This document shows, in pieces, positions 18,351-25,787 of a DNA stretch of 64,000 nt (its first letter is position 1; every line of letters starts with the position of its first letter). Location of the stretch: NCBI GenBank assembly GCA_018398995.1, contig CP073759.1:62001-126000 (forward strand), in the 5' to 3' direction. Below the pieces are notes generated by a model. That model saw nothing but the letters and a program-made list of their open reading frames with translations, had not been told where the DNA came from and did not search any database. The DNA is from Methylophilaceae bacterium (GTDB lineage: Bacteria > Pseudomonadota > Gammaproteobacteria > Burkholderiales > Methylophilaceae). Both the position numbers and the translations under genes were made by a program.

Positions 18351-18412
18351 GGATTGCTTCGCGATGCTCGCAATGACGAATGAGTCACTGCGAGGGTGAA
18401 AGGCGTGGCAGT
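18351..18412. repeat. REP-like palindromic repeat, copy A
   Basis: Starts GGATTGCTTCGCGATGCTCG, then CAATGAC, and after a short spacer TCACTGCGAGGG ... GCGTGGCAGT. The left half and the right half are imperfect inverted copies of each other, so the unit can fold. Part of a group of four related units at 18351, 18434, 19242 and 21131. The 309-bp stretch from 18259 to 18567 holds only copies A and B; I see no gene in it. Confidence 0.75.
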
Positions 18413-18433
18413 GCACGGTGTTTGAAGCTGTCT

Positions 18434-18500
18434 GGATTGCTTCGTCATTACATTCCTCGCAATGACAGCACTCGTCACTGCGAGCGAAGCGTGGCAGTCC
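18434..18500. repeat. REP-like palindromic repeat, copy B (full length)
   Basis: Left arm GGATTGCTTCGTCATTACAT with CTCGCAATGAC, right arm GTCACTGCGAGCGAAGCGTG then GCAGTCC. The ends pair (GGA-TGC with GCA-TCC) and CTCGCAATGAC pairs with GTCACTGCGAG with one mismatch. Units of this wording (GGATTGCTTCG...CTCGCAATGAC) are familiar dispersed intergenic repeats in several proteobacterial genomes; the origin is not known to me. Confidence 0.8.
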
Positions 18501-18567
18501 ATGGAATTGAAAGATAACTATATTGCTTCGCTTGGCTCAGAAAGATGGGTTAATAACTACAACATTA

Positions 18568-18891
18568 CTAAGCGATACCAACAAATACTGCGAGCGCTCT
18601 GTTGACTGCGAGCATTGCTTCATCAGATAGGTGTCCGAACACTTGACCTACCTTGTCGCGAGGCACAGTTTGTATTTTATCTATCATAATCTCAGATAGT
18701 TTACTCAGTCCATTATTTGAATCGGGCTGAACCCCTATGCGAAATAAAGGCAAATCACGAAGTTCGCTTGTCACAGGCAGTATGGTGACGGAAGGATGCT
18801 CTTTAAATAGGTCGGATTGAATAATGATTGCTGGGCGTGGTTTACCGTATGCACCTGCTAGTACAATTGTGACTAAATCACCACGCCTCAT
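18568..18891 (-). CDS. mazF: MazF/PemK-family mRNA interferase toxin
   Basis: A 107-residue MazF/PemK toxin. RRGDLVTIVLAGAYGKPRPA is the family N-terminus with the catalytic arginine region, followed by ILPVTSE and a C-terminal DKIQTVPRDKVGQVFG. Family members cut single-stranded RNA at short motifs. The ATG at 18891 overlaps the antitoxin stop as ATGA, with GAAGG six bases before it; an in-frame TTG two codons earlier is less likely. Its cut site cannot be predicted. Confidence 0.9.
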   Translation of the reverse strand: MRRGDLVTIVLAGAYGKPRPAIIIQSDLFKEHPSVTILPVTSELRDLPLFRIGVQPDSNNGLSKLSEIMIDKIQTVPRDKVGQVFGHLSDEAMLAVNRALAVFVGIA

Positions 18892-19100
18892 TTCCAACCT
18901 TCAGTATCGGCAACTTCTTCCATCCAACCCAATAACTCAGCTTCCTTAAAGTCCCTTTGCAACGCAAGTGATTGTCGTTGGCATTCTTCTGCAAAGCCTT
19001 TTTGGCGCGTATCTGGAACCCAGATTTGTACAGGACGTAATCCAGATGCACGTAAAGTGGCACGATGTTTTTGTACGCGTGAAGCATTATTTGATTGCAT
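18888..19100 (-). CDS. mazE: MazE-family antitoxin (DUF3018 type)
   Basis: A 70-residue protein of the antitoxin MazE family formerly called DUF3018. SRVQKHRATLRASGLRPVQI is the conserved N-terminal half that contacts DNA, and the acidic tail (EAELLGWMEEVADTEGW) is the likely MazF-binding part. AGGAG lies 7 bases before the ATG. It overlaps mazF by 4 bp, and a palindromic operator with promoter lies directly upstream. Confidence 0.85.
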   Translation of the reverse strand: MQSNNASRVQKHRATLRASGLRPVQIWVPDTRQKGFAEECQRQSLALQRDFKEAELLGWMEEVADTEGWK

Positions 19101-19110
19101 TGTTATACTC

Positions 19111-19164
19111 CTAATTGTGTTACATGTAACAACTATACTCGGAAGTTACATGCAACACAATTAG
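19111..19164 (-). promoter_or_regulatory. mazEF operator: 20-bp inverted repeat enclosing the promoter
   Basis: Left arm 19111-19130 (CTAATTGTGTTACATGTAAC) and right arm 19145-19164 are inverted copies matching at 19 of 20 positions, with a 14-bp spacer; each arm also contains the near-palindrome GTTACATGTAAC. On the minus strand a -35-like TTGTGT (19155-19160) and a -10-like TATAGT (19132-19137) are 17 bp apart and fall inside it. Binding of MazE or MazEF here would block the promoter directly. Confidence 0.72.
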
Positions 19165-19241
19165 TTTCTATTTGGGTGTTATGTAGCATGCTGGATGGAT
19201 AGTTTATTTTGGCTGTTATAACGCTTAATTACTGAAAGACT

Positions 19242-19274
19242 GGATTGCTTCGTCATTACATTCCTCACAATGAC
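19242..19274. repeat. REP-like repeat, copy C (half unit)
   Basis: GGATTGCTTCGTCATTACAT followed by TCCTCACAATGAC, identical to the left arm of copy B but for one base. The right arm is missing. Lies in the gene-free stretch 19101-19413 together with the mazEF operator and the decayed S4 fragment. Confidence 0.75.
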
Positions 19275-19323
19275 CGTTGGGCTGAAATGCGCAATCACAG
19301 CAAAAAGTCTTTAAAGCGTTTCT

Positions 19324-19403
19324 TTAAATCCCGTCGTAGTTTTTAATGCCAGTAAACTGGACGATATTCCGTAATTGGCATTTGGTTGGGAACCTGCGCT
19401 TAA
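19324..19403 (-). pseudogene. Decayed duplicate of the 3' end of the S4-domain gene
   Basis: Read on the minus strand this encodes PTKCQLRNIVQFTGIKNYDG(I) and a stop, which aligns without gaps to the C-terminus PTKRQLREIAKFTGIKNYDG(L) of the intact S4 gene at 20684-21094. At DNA level 46 of 59 ungapped bases match, with 19 of 20 in the last block (19331-19350 against 20691-20710). No start codon or S4 domain remains. It begins directly after the DUF4143 gene ends. See the finding on the insertion scar. Confidence 0.8.
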
Positions 19404-19413
19404 CTCCGTAATA

Positions 19414-20547
19414 TTAAACCGCTAAAGCGTTTAGCCAATTGGCTGCATTTCGAACCTGCACTGTTTGTATATCGGCCTCATTACTGCACTCTTTTACTAA
19501 TTGAATCGCTTTTGCTAACGGCCACTGCGCGGAAAATCGATGAAGCGGTTTGTGCGAGCTAGTGGCATGAAGCTTGCATTCAATTAAATCGGTGATGCTG
19601 CCTGCTTGGCTTAATACAAAATCAACTTCTGCATCATCTTTCGTTCTAATGTAATGCAAATTGACTGTTTCTCCCGCTACATCTTGTTGCCATTGAACTT
19701 TTTTTAATAGATGGCAGGCAACCAAATTTTCAAATCGAATGCCCTCATCTCCTAATACTAATCCCGTGTCATAAAAGTAGACTTTGGGAGATTTCAATAT
19801 CGCTCTAGCGATATTGTGGTGCCACGGTCTGACAGAGAAAACAATAAAAAGTGACTCCAGTATTTCTAAATATCGAGCTAATGTTGTTGGTGAAACGCTA
19901 AGGTCTCGCGCTATAGAGGCAAGTGACAGTGGAGATCCAACGCGGGAGCGCAGCATCTCAGCAAAAAGGCGCATGGTGTTAATTTCTTGCACTCGTGAAA
20001 ACTCAAGCACATCCTCTCTAATCAGGTCGTTAAAATAACTGTAACGCCAACGGTCAGCCTCAGTATCATTATCTGCAAGTGCAGGTTCGGGAAACCCCCC
20101 TCTTTTCAATAGGTGGTTAAGCGCAAGTTGTGGTGAAACGCGTTGCACCTCCACCCACTCTCGTACTGATAAGGGATGCAATCTTAATCTAAAATATCGT
20201 CCAGCAAGAGAATCTCCTCCTTGCCTAAATGTCTCCATGCGCGCGCTTCCAGTGACGAGAATTTGTTGCTGAGCTGCACGACCATCAAATACGCCTTTTA
20301 ACCAAGTCTTCCAATCTTGCATTTTATGTATTTCATCAAAAATCAGCAGTGGTGAGCTCTGACGCCATTGTTGCGCATTGATGACTAGCCTGTGTGGTAG
20401 TACATCAAAATTCAGATACTGGCTATCAGGTAGCGCCTCCATTAGCTGCTGACTCAGCGTGGTCTTGCCGATCTGCCGAGGACCAGTCAGCACTACGAGT
20501 TTTTTCTGCAGATCTTGACGAATCTGTTCGTATAAATATCTTTTCAT
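19414..20547 (-). CDS. AAA+ ATPase with DUF4143 domain
   Basis: A 377-residue protein. The N-terminal AAA_14 ATPase has Walker A GPRQIGKTT (22-30) and Walker B LLIFDEIH (Asp71-Glu72); the rest is the DUF4143 domain, with a PD-(D/E)xK-like patch (DDAEVDFVLSQAGSITDLIECK) near residues 300-325. The function of the family is not established; members are often found with toxin-antitoxin genes or as lone accessory genes. No ribosome site precedes the ATG. It lies between an intact and a decayed copy of the S4 gene 3' end, so it was probably acquired. Confidence 0.85.
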   Translation of the reverse strand: MKRYLYEQIRQDLQKKLVVLTGPRQIGKTTLSQQLMEALPDSQYLNFDVLPHRLVINAQQWRQSSPLLIFDEIHKMQDWKTWLKGVFDGRAAQQQILVTGSARMETFRQGGDSLAGRYFRLRLHPLSVREWVEVQRVSPQLALNHLLKRGGFPEPALADNDTEADRWRYSYFNDLIREDVLEFSRVQEINTMRLFAEMLRSRVGSPLSLASIARDLSVSPTTLARYLEILESLFIVFSVRPWHHNIARAILKSPKVYFYDTGLVLGDEGIRFENLVACHLLKKVQWQQDVAGETVNLHYIRTKDDAEVDFVLSQAGSITDLIECKLHATSSHKPLHRFSAQWPLAKAIQLVKECSNEADIQTVQVRNAANWLNALAV

Positions 20548-20590
20548 GCGACTATTTTACACAATAATGGATAAAAGTCGCGACTATTTT
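20548..20590 (-). promoter_or_regulatory. Palindrome and direct repeats upstream of the DUF4143 gene
   Basis: The 11-bp direct repeat GCGACTATTTT occurs at 20548-20558, touching the start codon, and again at 20580-20590, 32 bp apart (about three helical turns). The second copy overlaps a perfect 10-bp palindrome AGTCGCGACT (20576-20585). A TATAAT box lies on the minus strand just upstream (cactATAATgc near 20592-20597). This looks like a self-regulated promoter region, but no -35 box is clear. Confidence 0.4.
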
Positions 20591-20683
20591 GCATTATAGT
20601 GCAATATGGTCGATAAATAGGTCTTTTTTGTGCTTTGTCTCTTTGCTTTTTCACTGATGGTAGTGACAGATTTTGACAAATTT

Positions 20684-21094
20684 TTATAGCCCATCGTAGT
20701 TTTTAATGCCTGTAAATTTGGCAATCTCACGCAGTTGTCGTTTGGTTGGACGCCCTGCTCCACGCTCTCGCTCGGCGTGTTCATTGCTGCGGGTGGTTTT
20801 GATATTGTCACGCTTGGCTTTGCTTTCTTTGGTTTCTTTGTACAAAAATGTAGCATCCGTCGCGCTGCGTCGCGTATTCGATAAGCCTGTTACTTCTATC
20901 ACCATTTCCATGTCTTTGGTGGTGATTTGTATTTGCATACCCAGTTGCACTTCTTTTGCGCTTTTAGCGCGGTCGCCATTGACGCGCACCTTACCACCAC
21001 TCACGGCATCGGCCGCCAGACTACGCGTTTTAAAAAAACGTGCTGCCCACAGCCATTTATCTAATCGACATTTTTCATCAAGGTTAGTTACCAT
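20684..21094 (-). CDS. S4-domain RNA-binding protein (Hsp15-like)
   Basis: A 136-residue protein with an N-terminal S4 domain (about 9-60: RLDKWLWAARFFKTRSLA ... GGKVRVNGDRA) and a basic, lysine- and arginine-rich tail, the layout of Hsp15 (HslR), which binds 50S subunits carrying stalled nascent chains. The C-terminal FTGIKNYDGL is duplicated in decayed form at 19324. A single gene here; flanked by a REP-like unit toward the Lon-like gene. Confidence 0.85.
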   Translation of the reverse strand: MVTNLDEKCRLDKWLWAARFFKTRSLAADAVSGGKVRVNGDRAKSAKEVQLGMQIQITTKDMEMVIEVTGLSNTRRSATDATFLYKETKESKAKRDNIKTTRSNEHAERERGAGRPTKRQLREIAKFTGIKNYDGL

Positions 21095-21130
21095 CTATGT
21101 CCCTTACACACTTAACATAATTAACATACT

Positions 21131-21157
21131 AGACTGCCGCGCTTCGCTCGCAGTGAC
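21131..21157. repeat. REP-like repeat, copy D (half unit)
   Basis: AGACTGCCGCGCTTCGCTCG followed by CAGTGAC, the inverted form of the right arm of copy B (GTCACTGCGAGCGAAGCGTG). It lies in the gap between the Lon-like gene and the S4 gene. Confidence 0.65.
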
Positions 21158-21197
21158 GGATGTTGTCATTAAGCGGCATAGTGTGACGCGTTTTTTA

Positions 21198-23333
21198 CTA
21201 CATGTTATGTTTTGTTTGCGGTTGGTTTGTTTCTAGGGTTTTACGATACTCTGCCAACACTGCTTGCGCATGTCCCATGACGGTATTAGGCGGGTAGCTG
21301 CCAGTTGCATCTTTTTCGCCAGCATTAACGCCAACTAAATGTTGGATGCCTTCTAATACATGATCAATGGTAATAATCTGGAATTGGCCATCTTTGACCG
21401 CTTGCACTACTTCATCATCCAGAAGTAAATGGCGTTGATTACGTTTGGGAATAATGACGCCTTGTTTGCCATCTAATCCTAGCGCTTTGCATACTCTAAA
21501 ATAACCTTCTATTTTTTCATTGACGCCGCCAATTGGCATTACTTCGCCAAACTGATTTAACGCACCAGTGATGGCAATGCCTTGTTGAATAGGCAGATTG
21601 GCCATTGCAGACAACAGCGCGAATAGCTCTGCACATGATGCAGAATCTCCTTCTACGCCGTTATATTCTTGCTCAAACACCAATGATGCATTGAGGCTTA
21701 ATGGCGCCAAATGTGAAAAACTGGCGCTGAGCCAATTTTGCAAAATAAAAATGCCTTTATCGTGATTGGGGCCACTCATATTCACTTCGCGGTCGATATT
21801 AATCAAGCCTTTTTGACCAGGATAACAGCGTGCAGTGATACGAATGGGCGAGCCAAAACTGGCATCGCCTAGCTCGATATGGGTTAAGCCATTAATTTGA
21901 CCCACTACTTCGCCATGCACTTGAATGAGCAACTCATTATCAATGATTGATTCACGAATTTGCGTCTCAAAATATTGGTGGCGTCGATTTCTGGCATTAA
22001 TCGCCGCGTGGACATGCTCGCGTGTGACTACATCTGCCTCACCTGCGTAAGAGGCGCTCTCTAGCATGAGGCGCTCTAAAAAGGCAAAGTTGGTGCTAAT
22101 GCGCACTTGATCTTCCTCTAAACGTTGCAGCGCACCAATCAGCGTTGCCACCGCCTCGGCGTTAAAATGCGCGCATTGATGCTGCTCACACTTTTGTGCC
22201 ACATAACCAGCCACAGCCGCATAACTTTCTGCATTGGCATTAATGCTATCGGCAAACTCTACTTTGATGGGAAAGTGATCAAAAAAATCGGGGTTTTCTT
22301 CAAGCAAGCTATAAAAATCTTCGCGCATTGCTATTAATATTAATTTAACCCGCAATGGAATAAGCGTGTTGGCCAGCACATAACCTGCACTTTGTCCGCT
22401 TCCTGCAACATCTTCAAATTGCAAGGTGCCGTTGCGCAAAAAGCGATACAGCTTTTCTATCATTTGTGCACCGTTTTGCTCATCGTTCAAAATGTCGCGC
22501 AATTGCACCAATAACATGCCGCCATCGGCTTTATGTAATTTACCTGCCCGCAAGCGCATAAACTCGTGTGTGTGTTCTGCGCCAGATTCTAAACTGCCAA
22601 ACAATGATTGATAGCTTGGGTCGTTATCATAAACAATGGGTTGCAACAGCCCTTCGGCAGCGGCAATGCTATTATCCACCAATAGATTGACGCGGAAACG
22701 ATTCAAAAAGCCATCGCTCATCAGCGCTTCTAAAGCGCCTTCCACATCGTTATTGGCTGGTGTTGGATAGACTTTTAAAAAGCCAATCACGTCTTTTTTA
22801 ACCAATTCAACATATTGCATCAATTGGCCATTATCTTGAGCCAGTTCTAGTAAATCTTGCAAGGCACTGGCTAGCCATGGCTTTGCCTTATTTATTGCCT
22901 CTGTTTTATCTTTAATGGTAATGAGCGTTGGCAATTCGGCCATAAATACGCGGGAAAACGCATCCATGTGTGCAGACAGCTCAGCGCCTAAACCAACAGG
23001 TAATTTGATTAAGAAAGGTTGGTTGGTGCGACTAAAATGATAGACCGCGACCAAATCGTGCAATTGCCCGCCCGTTTCTTTTGCCACTTGTTGCATGGCA
23101 CTTTGCATTAAAGACGTGCGACCGCTGCCATGTTGTCCTAGCACCAGCATATTAAAGCCTGCTTGGCGCATTTTTAGACCAAACATGGCCGCTTTTTTGG
23201 CTTCTGCTTGCGCTATCCAGCCATGCACATGTGGTTGATTTTCTTGTGCGTGAATCAACTCTTTAGTGGTTTTAAACGTCAAATCATGTAAAGGCACACT
23301 CGCATTGAGTGCTTGTTCATTTAAAATTTGCAT
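21198..23333 (-). CDS. Lon-like ATP-dependent protease (AAA_32 / Lon_C)
   Basis: A 711-residue protein of the LonB-like proteobacterial type. The P-loop is GQHGSGRTS (66-74), with Arg in place of the usual Lys, as is common in this subfamily. The C-terminal protease domain has the catalytic dyad Ser564 (EGDSASCAE) and Lys607 (GGVNEKIEG), 43 residues apart as in Lon. It should degrade proteins in the cytoplasm, though whether ATP drives it is unclear for the family. GGAAAG precedes the ATG. Confidence 0.88.
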   Translation of the reverse strand: MQILNEQALNASVPLHDLTFKTTKELIHAQENQPHVHGWIAQAEAKKAAMFGLKMRQAGFNMLVLGQHGSGRTSLMQSAMQQVAKETGGQLHDLVAVYHFSRTNQPFLIKLPVGLGAELSAHMDAFSRVFMAELPTLITIKDKTEAINKAKPWLASALQDLLELAQDNGQLMQYVELVKKDVIGFLKVYPTPANNDVEGALEALMSDGFLNRFRVNLLVDNSIAAAEGLLQPIVYDNDPSYQSLFGSLESGAEHTHEFMRLRAGKLHKADGGMLLVQLRDILNDEQNGAQMIEKLYRFLRNGTLQFEDVAGSGQSAGYVLANTLIPLRVKLILIAMREDFYSLLEENPDFFDHFPIKVEFADSINANAESYAAVAGYVAQKCEQHQCAHFNAEAVATLIGALQRLEEDQVRISTNFAFLERLMLESASYAGEADVVTREHVHAAINARNRRHQYFETQIRESIIDNELLIQVHGEVVGQINGLTHIELGDASFGSPIRITARCYPGQKGLINIDREVNMSGPNHDKGIFILQNWLSASFSHLAPLSLNASLVFEQEYNGVEGDSASCAELFALLSAMANLPIQQGIAITGALNQFGEVMPIGGVNEKIEGYFRVCKALGLDGKQGVIIPKRNQRHLLLDDEVVQAVKDGQFQIITIDHVLEGIQHLVGVNAGEKDATGSYPPNTVMGHAQAVLAEYRKTLETNQPQTKHNM

Positions 23334-23380
23334 ACTTTCCTATTGTCTAATCTTACGTATTGCTGACTTGTACCAATTGC

Positions 23381-23839
23381 CTAGTCATGATTGTTCCAGC
23401 GTGATTGCGCTTGATCATCGCTACTTTTTGCCTCTACCCAACGCTCTCCATCAGGGGTCGATTCTTTTTTCCAAAACGGTGCTTGTGTCTTTAAATAATC
23501 CATCATAAATTCACAGGCTTTAAAGGCCTCACCTCTATGGGCACTACTGACCGCGACCAATACAATTTGATCGAGCGGCTTGAGGGTGCCGACCCGATGA
23601 ATAATCAAGCTGTTTAGGATATCCCAACGCGATTTTGCTTCAGTTTCAATCTGCTCAAGTGCGCGCTCTGTCATGCCTGGATAATGTTCCAACGTTAGCG
23701 TCTTCACGGTATCGCCATCATTCATGTCGCGCACCTGCCCAACAAAACTCACCACAGCACCAACATCAGCACTGGCGGTGCGGATGGCCGTCAATTCGAT
23801 TGCCACATCAAAATCTGCTGTTTGTACGCGCACTGTCAT
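23381..23839 (-). CDS. moaE: Molybdopterin synthase catalytic subunit MoaE
   Basis: A 152-residue MoaE. The family segments VVSFVGQVRDMN, LEHYPGMTERALEQI, HRVGTLKPLDQIV, SSAHRGEAFKACEFMMDYLK and the active-site lysine block PFWKKE are present. It adds two sulfurs, carried by MoaD, to precursor Z to give molybdopterin. moaD lies directly upstream with a 14-bp gap; the rest of the Moco pathway is not in the window. Confidence 0.95.
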   Translation of the reverse strand: MTVRVQTADFDVAIELTAIRTASADVGAVVSFVGQVRDMNDGDTVKTLTLEHYPGMTERALEQIETEAKSRWDILNSLIIHRVGTLKPLDQIVLVAVSSAHRGEAFKACEFMMDYLKTQAPFWKKESTPDGERWVEAKSSDDQAQSRWNNHD

Positions 23840-23853
23840 ATCGATTAATTAGC

Positions 23854-24111
23854 CTATCCGCCTGTTACCGGTGGAAAAAATGCCACTTCATCGCCATCAT
23901 TAATGGTCATCATGTCATCCACCAACTCATGATTAATGGCAGCGCGCACCAGCTGTTTGCCGTTAAATAAATCTGCCCACACTGCACCACGTTGCGCCAA
24001 AAAACTTTTAAGGGTGCTGATGGTTGAAACCTCAGCTGGCAATACGATGTCCTCTGTTGAATAATTTACAGATTCTTTAATTCTTGCAAAATACAATACT
24101 TTTATATTCAT
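23854..24111 (-). CDS. moaD: Molybdopterin synthase sulfur carrier subunit MoaD
   Basis: An 85-residue ubiquitin-fold protein beginning MNIKVLYFARIKE and ending in the required Gly-Gly (FFPPVTGG), the C-terminus that is thiocarboxylated to carry sulfur. Pairs with the adjacent MoaE. Size and both ends fit the family well. Confidence 0.94.
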   Translation of the reverse strand: MNIKVLYFARIKESVNYSTEDIVLPAEVSTISTLKSFLAQRGAVWADLFNGKQLVRAAINHELVDDMMTINDGDEVAFFPPVTGG

Positions 24112-24155
24112 ATGTTTTAATTCAGATAGTTAATTACTTTATTTAACGTGTTAAA

Positions 24156-25490
24156 TTAATCTTCATCAACCGCATCTAATAAGTCAAGATTAGGATCATT
24201 GGTGAGTTCTACACGCTCAATACGGGCAAATGTGCGCGATATTTTTTGGCTACTAATATGAACATCTTGTGCATTTTCATGCGCCTGCCGGATGTTATCG
24301 GCCAGTTTTTTCATACGGGTATCAAAGCGTTTAAAATCAACGCTCAGCTTACCAAGCTCATCTTTAATAATATGCACTTGTTTGCGCATTTCGACATCTT
24401 TTAACACGGCGCGTGCGGTGTTTAACACCGCCATTAATGTGGTGGGTGAAACCACCCAAACGCGCTTATTCATCGCATAATCAATGACATCGGGATGGTA
24501 TGCATGAATCTCAGCAAAGACGGCCTCTGCAGGAATAAACATCACAGCACCATCAGAAGTCACGTTGGGAATAATGTATTTAGTGGCAATATCATCGACA
24601 TGACGCTTCACATCGGCTTTAAATTGTTTGGTTGCCAAGGCTTTTTCAAGATCATTTAGCGATTTATCAAACATGCGGTGATAATTTTCTAACGGAAATT
24701 TACTATCCACCGCAACGGTGCCAGTTGGCTCTGGCAAAAACAAGGCGCAATCCACACGTGTGCCGTTGTCAAATTGATGCTGCATTTTAAAACTTTGCTC
24801 TGGCAATACATTGCGAATCAAGCCCTCTAACTGTACTTCACCGTAGGCGCCTCGGCTTTTTTTATCTCCCAGCAACTCTTGCAAACTCACCATATTGCTA
24901 CTTAAACCATCAATTTTTTTCTGCGCTTCGTCAATGGTGGCAAGGCGTTGCATCACGCTCACAAAGGTTTCATTGGTCTTTTTAAAGCCCTCTTCTAAGC
25001 GTTCAGAAACTTTGCCGCCTATCTCTTCTAAGCGCGCATCGACCACTTTGCTCAAGCTTTCTATGGTTTGCGTTAGCGTGGTGGTTGCTTTTAGCATGGT
25101 GTCGTTAATCAAACCTTGTTGTGACTTGCCTTGCTCGGCCAAGGTGATATGTAGTTTTTCGAGTACTGTTTCGCGTGTTTGCGACAAATTATTGGCTTGC
25201 TCAATTTGTAATTTTTGCATCGCTTCGCGCGTGGATGCTAGCTCTTGCGCTACACTCGTTTTTAAGCGGTCACTATTATCTTGTGCAACCGCATTTAAAC
25301 GATCGCCTAATTTATTCAAGCCATCGTGCAAATCCATCAGCATGGCCCTGTGCTTTTCTTCTAGACGCTTTTCTTCTTCAGCGCGCTGTTGCAACTTAGC
25401 TTTTGTTGTTTGCATGGTTTGCCACACCAACCAGAGTACCATGCAGGTGAGCAAAACAAGCAAAATGAGTAGTAGTGTGAATGCGTTCAT
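24156..25490 (-). CDS. rmuC: RmuC-family DNA recombination protein
   Basis: A 444-residue protein: an N-terminal membrane segment (about 2-24), a long coiled coil (30-200), then the RmuC nuclease-like domain with GAYGEVQLEGLIRNVLPEQ, DCALFLPEP and VDSKFPLENYHRM. RmuC limits certain DNA inversions and is predicted to be a restriction-like nuclease. The start is the ATG at 25490, which opens straight into the membrane helix; a 37-codon upstream extension lacks family similarity. Confidence 0.9.
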   Translation of the reverse strand: MNAFTLLLILLVLLTCMVLWLVWQTMQTTKAKLQQRAEEEKRLEEKHRAMLMDLHDGLNKLGDRLNAVAQDNSDRLKTSVAQELASTREAMQKLQIEQANNLSQTRETVLEKLHITLAEQGKSQQGLINDTMLKATTTLTQTIESLSKVVDARLEEIGGKVSERLEEGFKKTNETFVSVMQRLATIDEAQKKIDGLSSNMVSLQELLGDKKSRGAYGEVQLEGLIRNVLPEQSFKMQHQFDNGTRVDCALFLPEPTGTVAVDSKFPLENYHRMFDKSLNDLEKALATKQFKADVKRHVDDIATKYIIPNVTSDGAVMFIPAEAVFAEIHAYHPDVIDYAMNKRVWVVSPTTLMAVLNTARAVLKDVEMRKQVHIIKDELGKLSVDFKRFDTRMKKLADNIRQAHENAQDVHISSQKISRTFARIERVELTNDPNLDLLDAVDED

Positions 25491-25787
25491 GCCTTGAATT
25501 ATAACCGAGTTAACGCCATGCGAAAAAAGCACAAAAGGCAAATCGCTGATGGTTAAACACAATCTTAAGCCTAGCATGCCTCTGCTTGCGGGCGCTAGCA
25601 TGGGTTGTGAACCTTGTTATATGGTTTACTATCAATGCGACCACACCATTGCCACTGTACAAAAATGCAGTTGATAAAACAACATTTAGCCATAACAATG
25701 TTGATTATCGCATTGGTTGTAAAGTGGCATTAATCGTAAATAAAACTGACCATGGTATGCTTTGAATGGCGTATTTGAGATATCTGA
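25491..25787. other. Intergenic gap between rmuC and the secreted-protein gene
   Basis: About 300 bp between two divergently read genes. It contains the promoters for both directions by position, but I cannot point to clear -35/-10 pairs. A 62-codon open frame on the minus strand here has no recognisable features. No RNA gene is recognisable. Confidence 0.4.

Noticed and set aside
18878-19087. Open frame of 69 codons overlapping the mazE gene in another frame
   Set aside because: It shares the strand with mazE but lacks its AGGAG ribosome site and family similarity; the mazE frame fits the DUF3018 antitoxin and couples to mazF by ATGA.
20706-21236. 176-codon open frame on the plus strand across the S4 gene
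   Set aside because: It is antisense to the S4 gene and the REP-like unit, has unlikely composition (Ser- and Cys-rich) and no ribosome site.
24895-25497. 200-codon open frame on the plus strand opposite rmuC
   Set aside because: It is the mirror of the coiled-coil part of RmuC; Ser/Cys-rich composition is typical of such antisense shadows.
25510-25698. 62-codon open frame in the gap upstream of rmuC
   Set aside because: No ribosome site, no conserved features, and it overlaps the likely promoter region.
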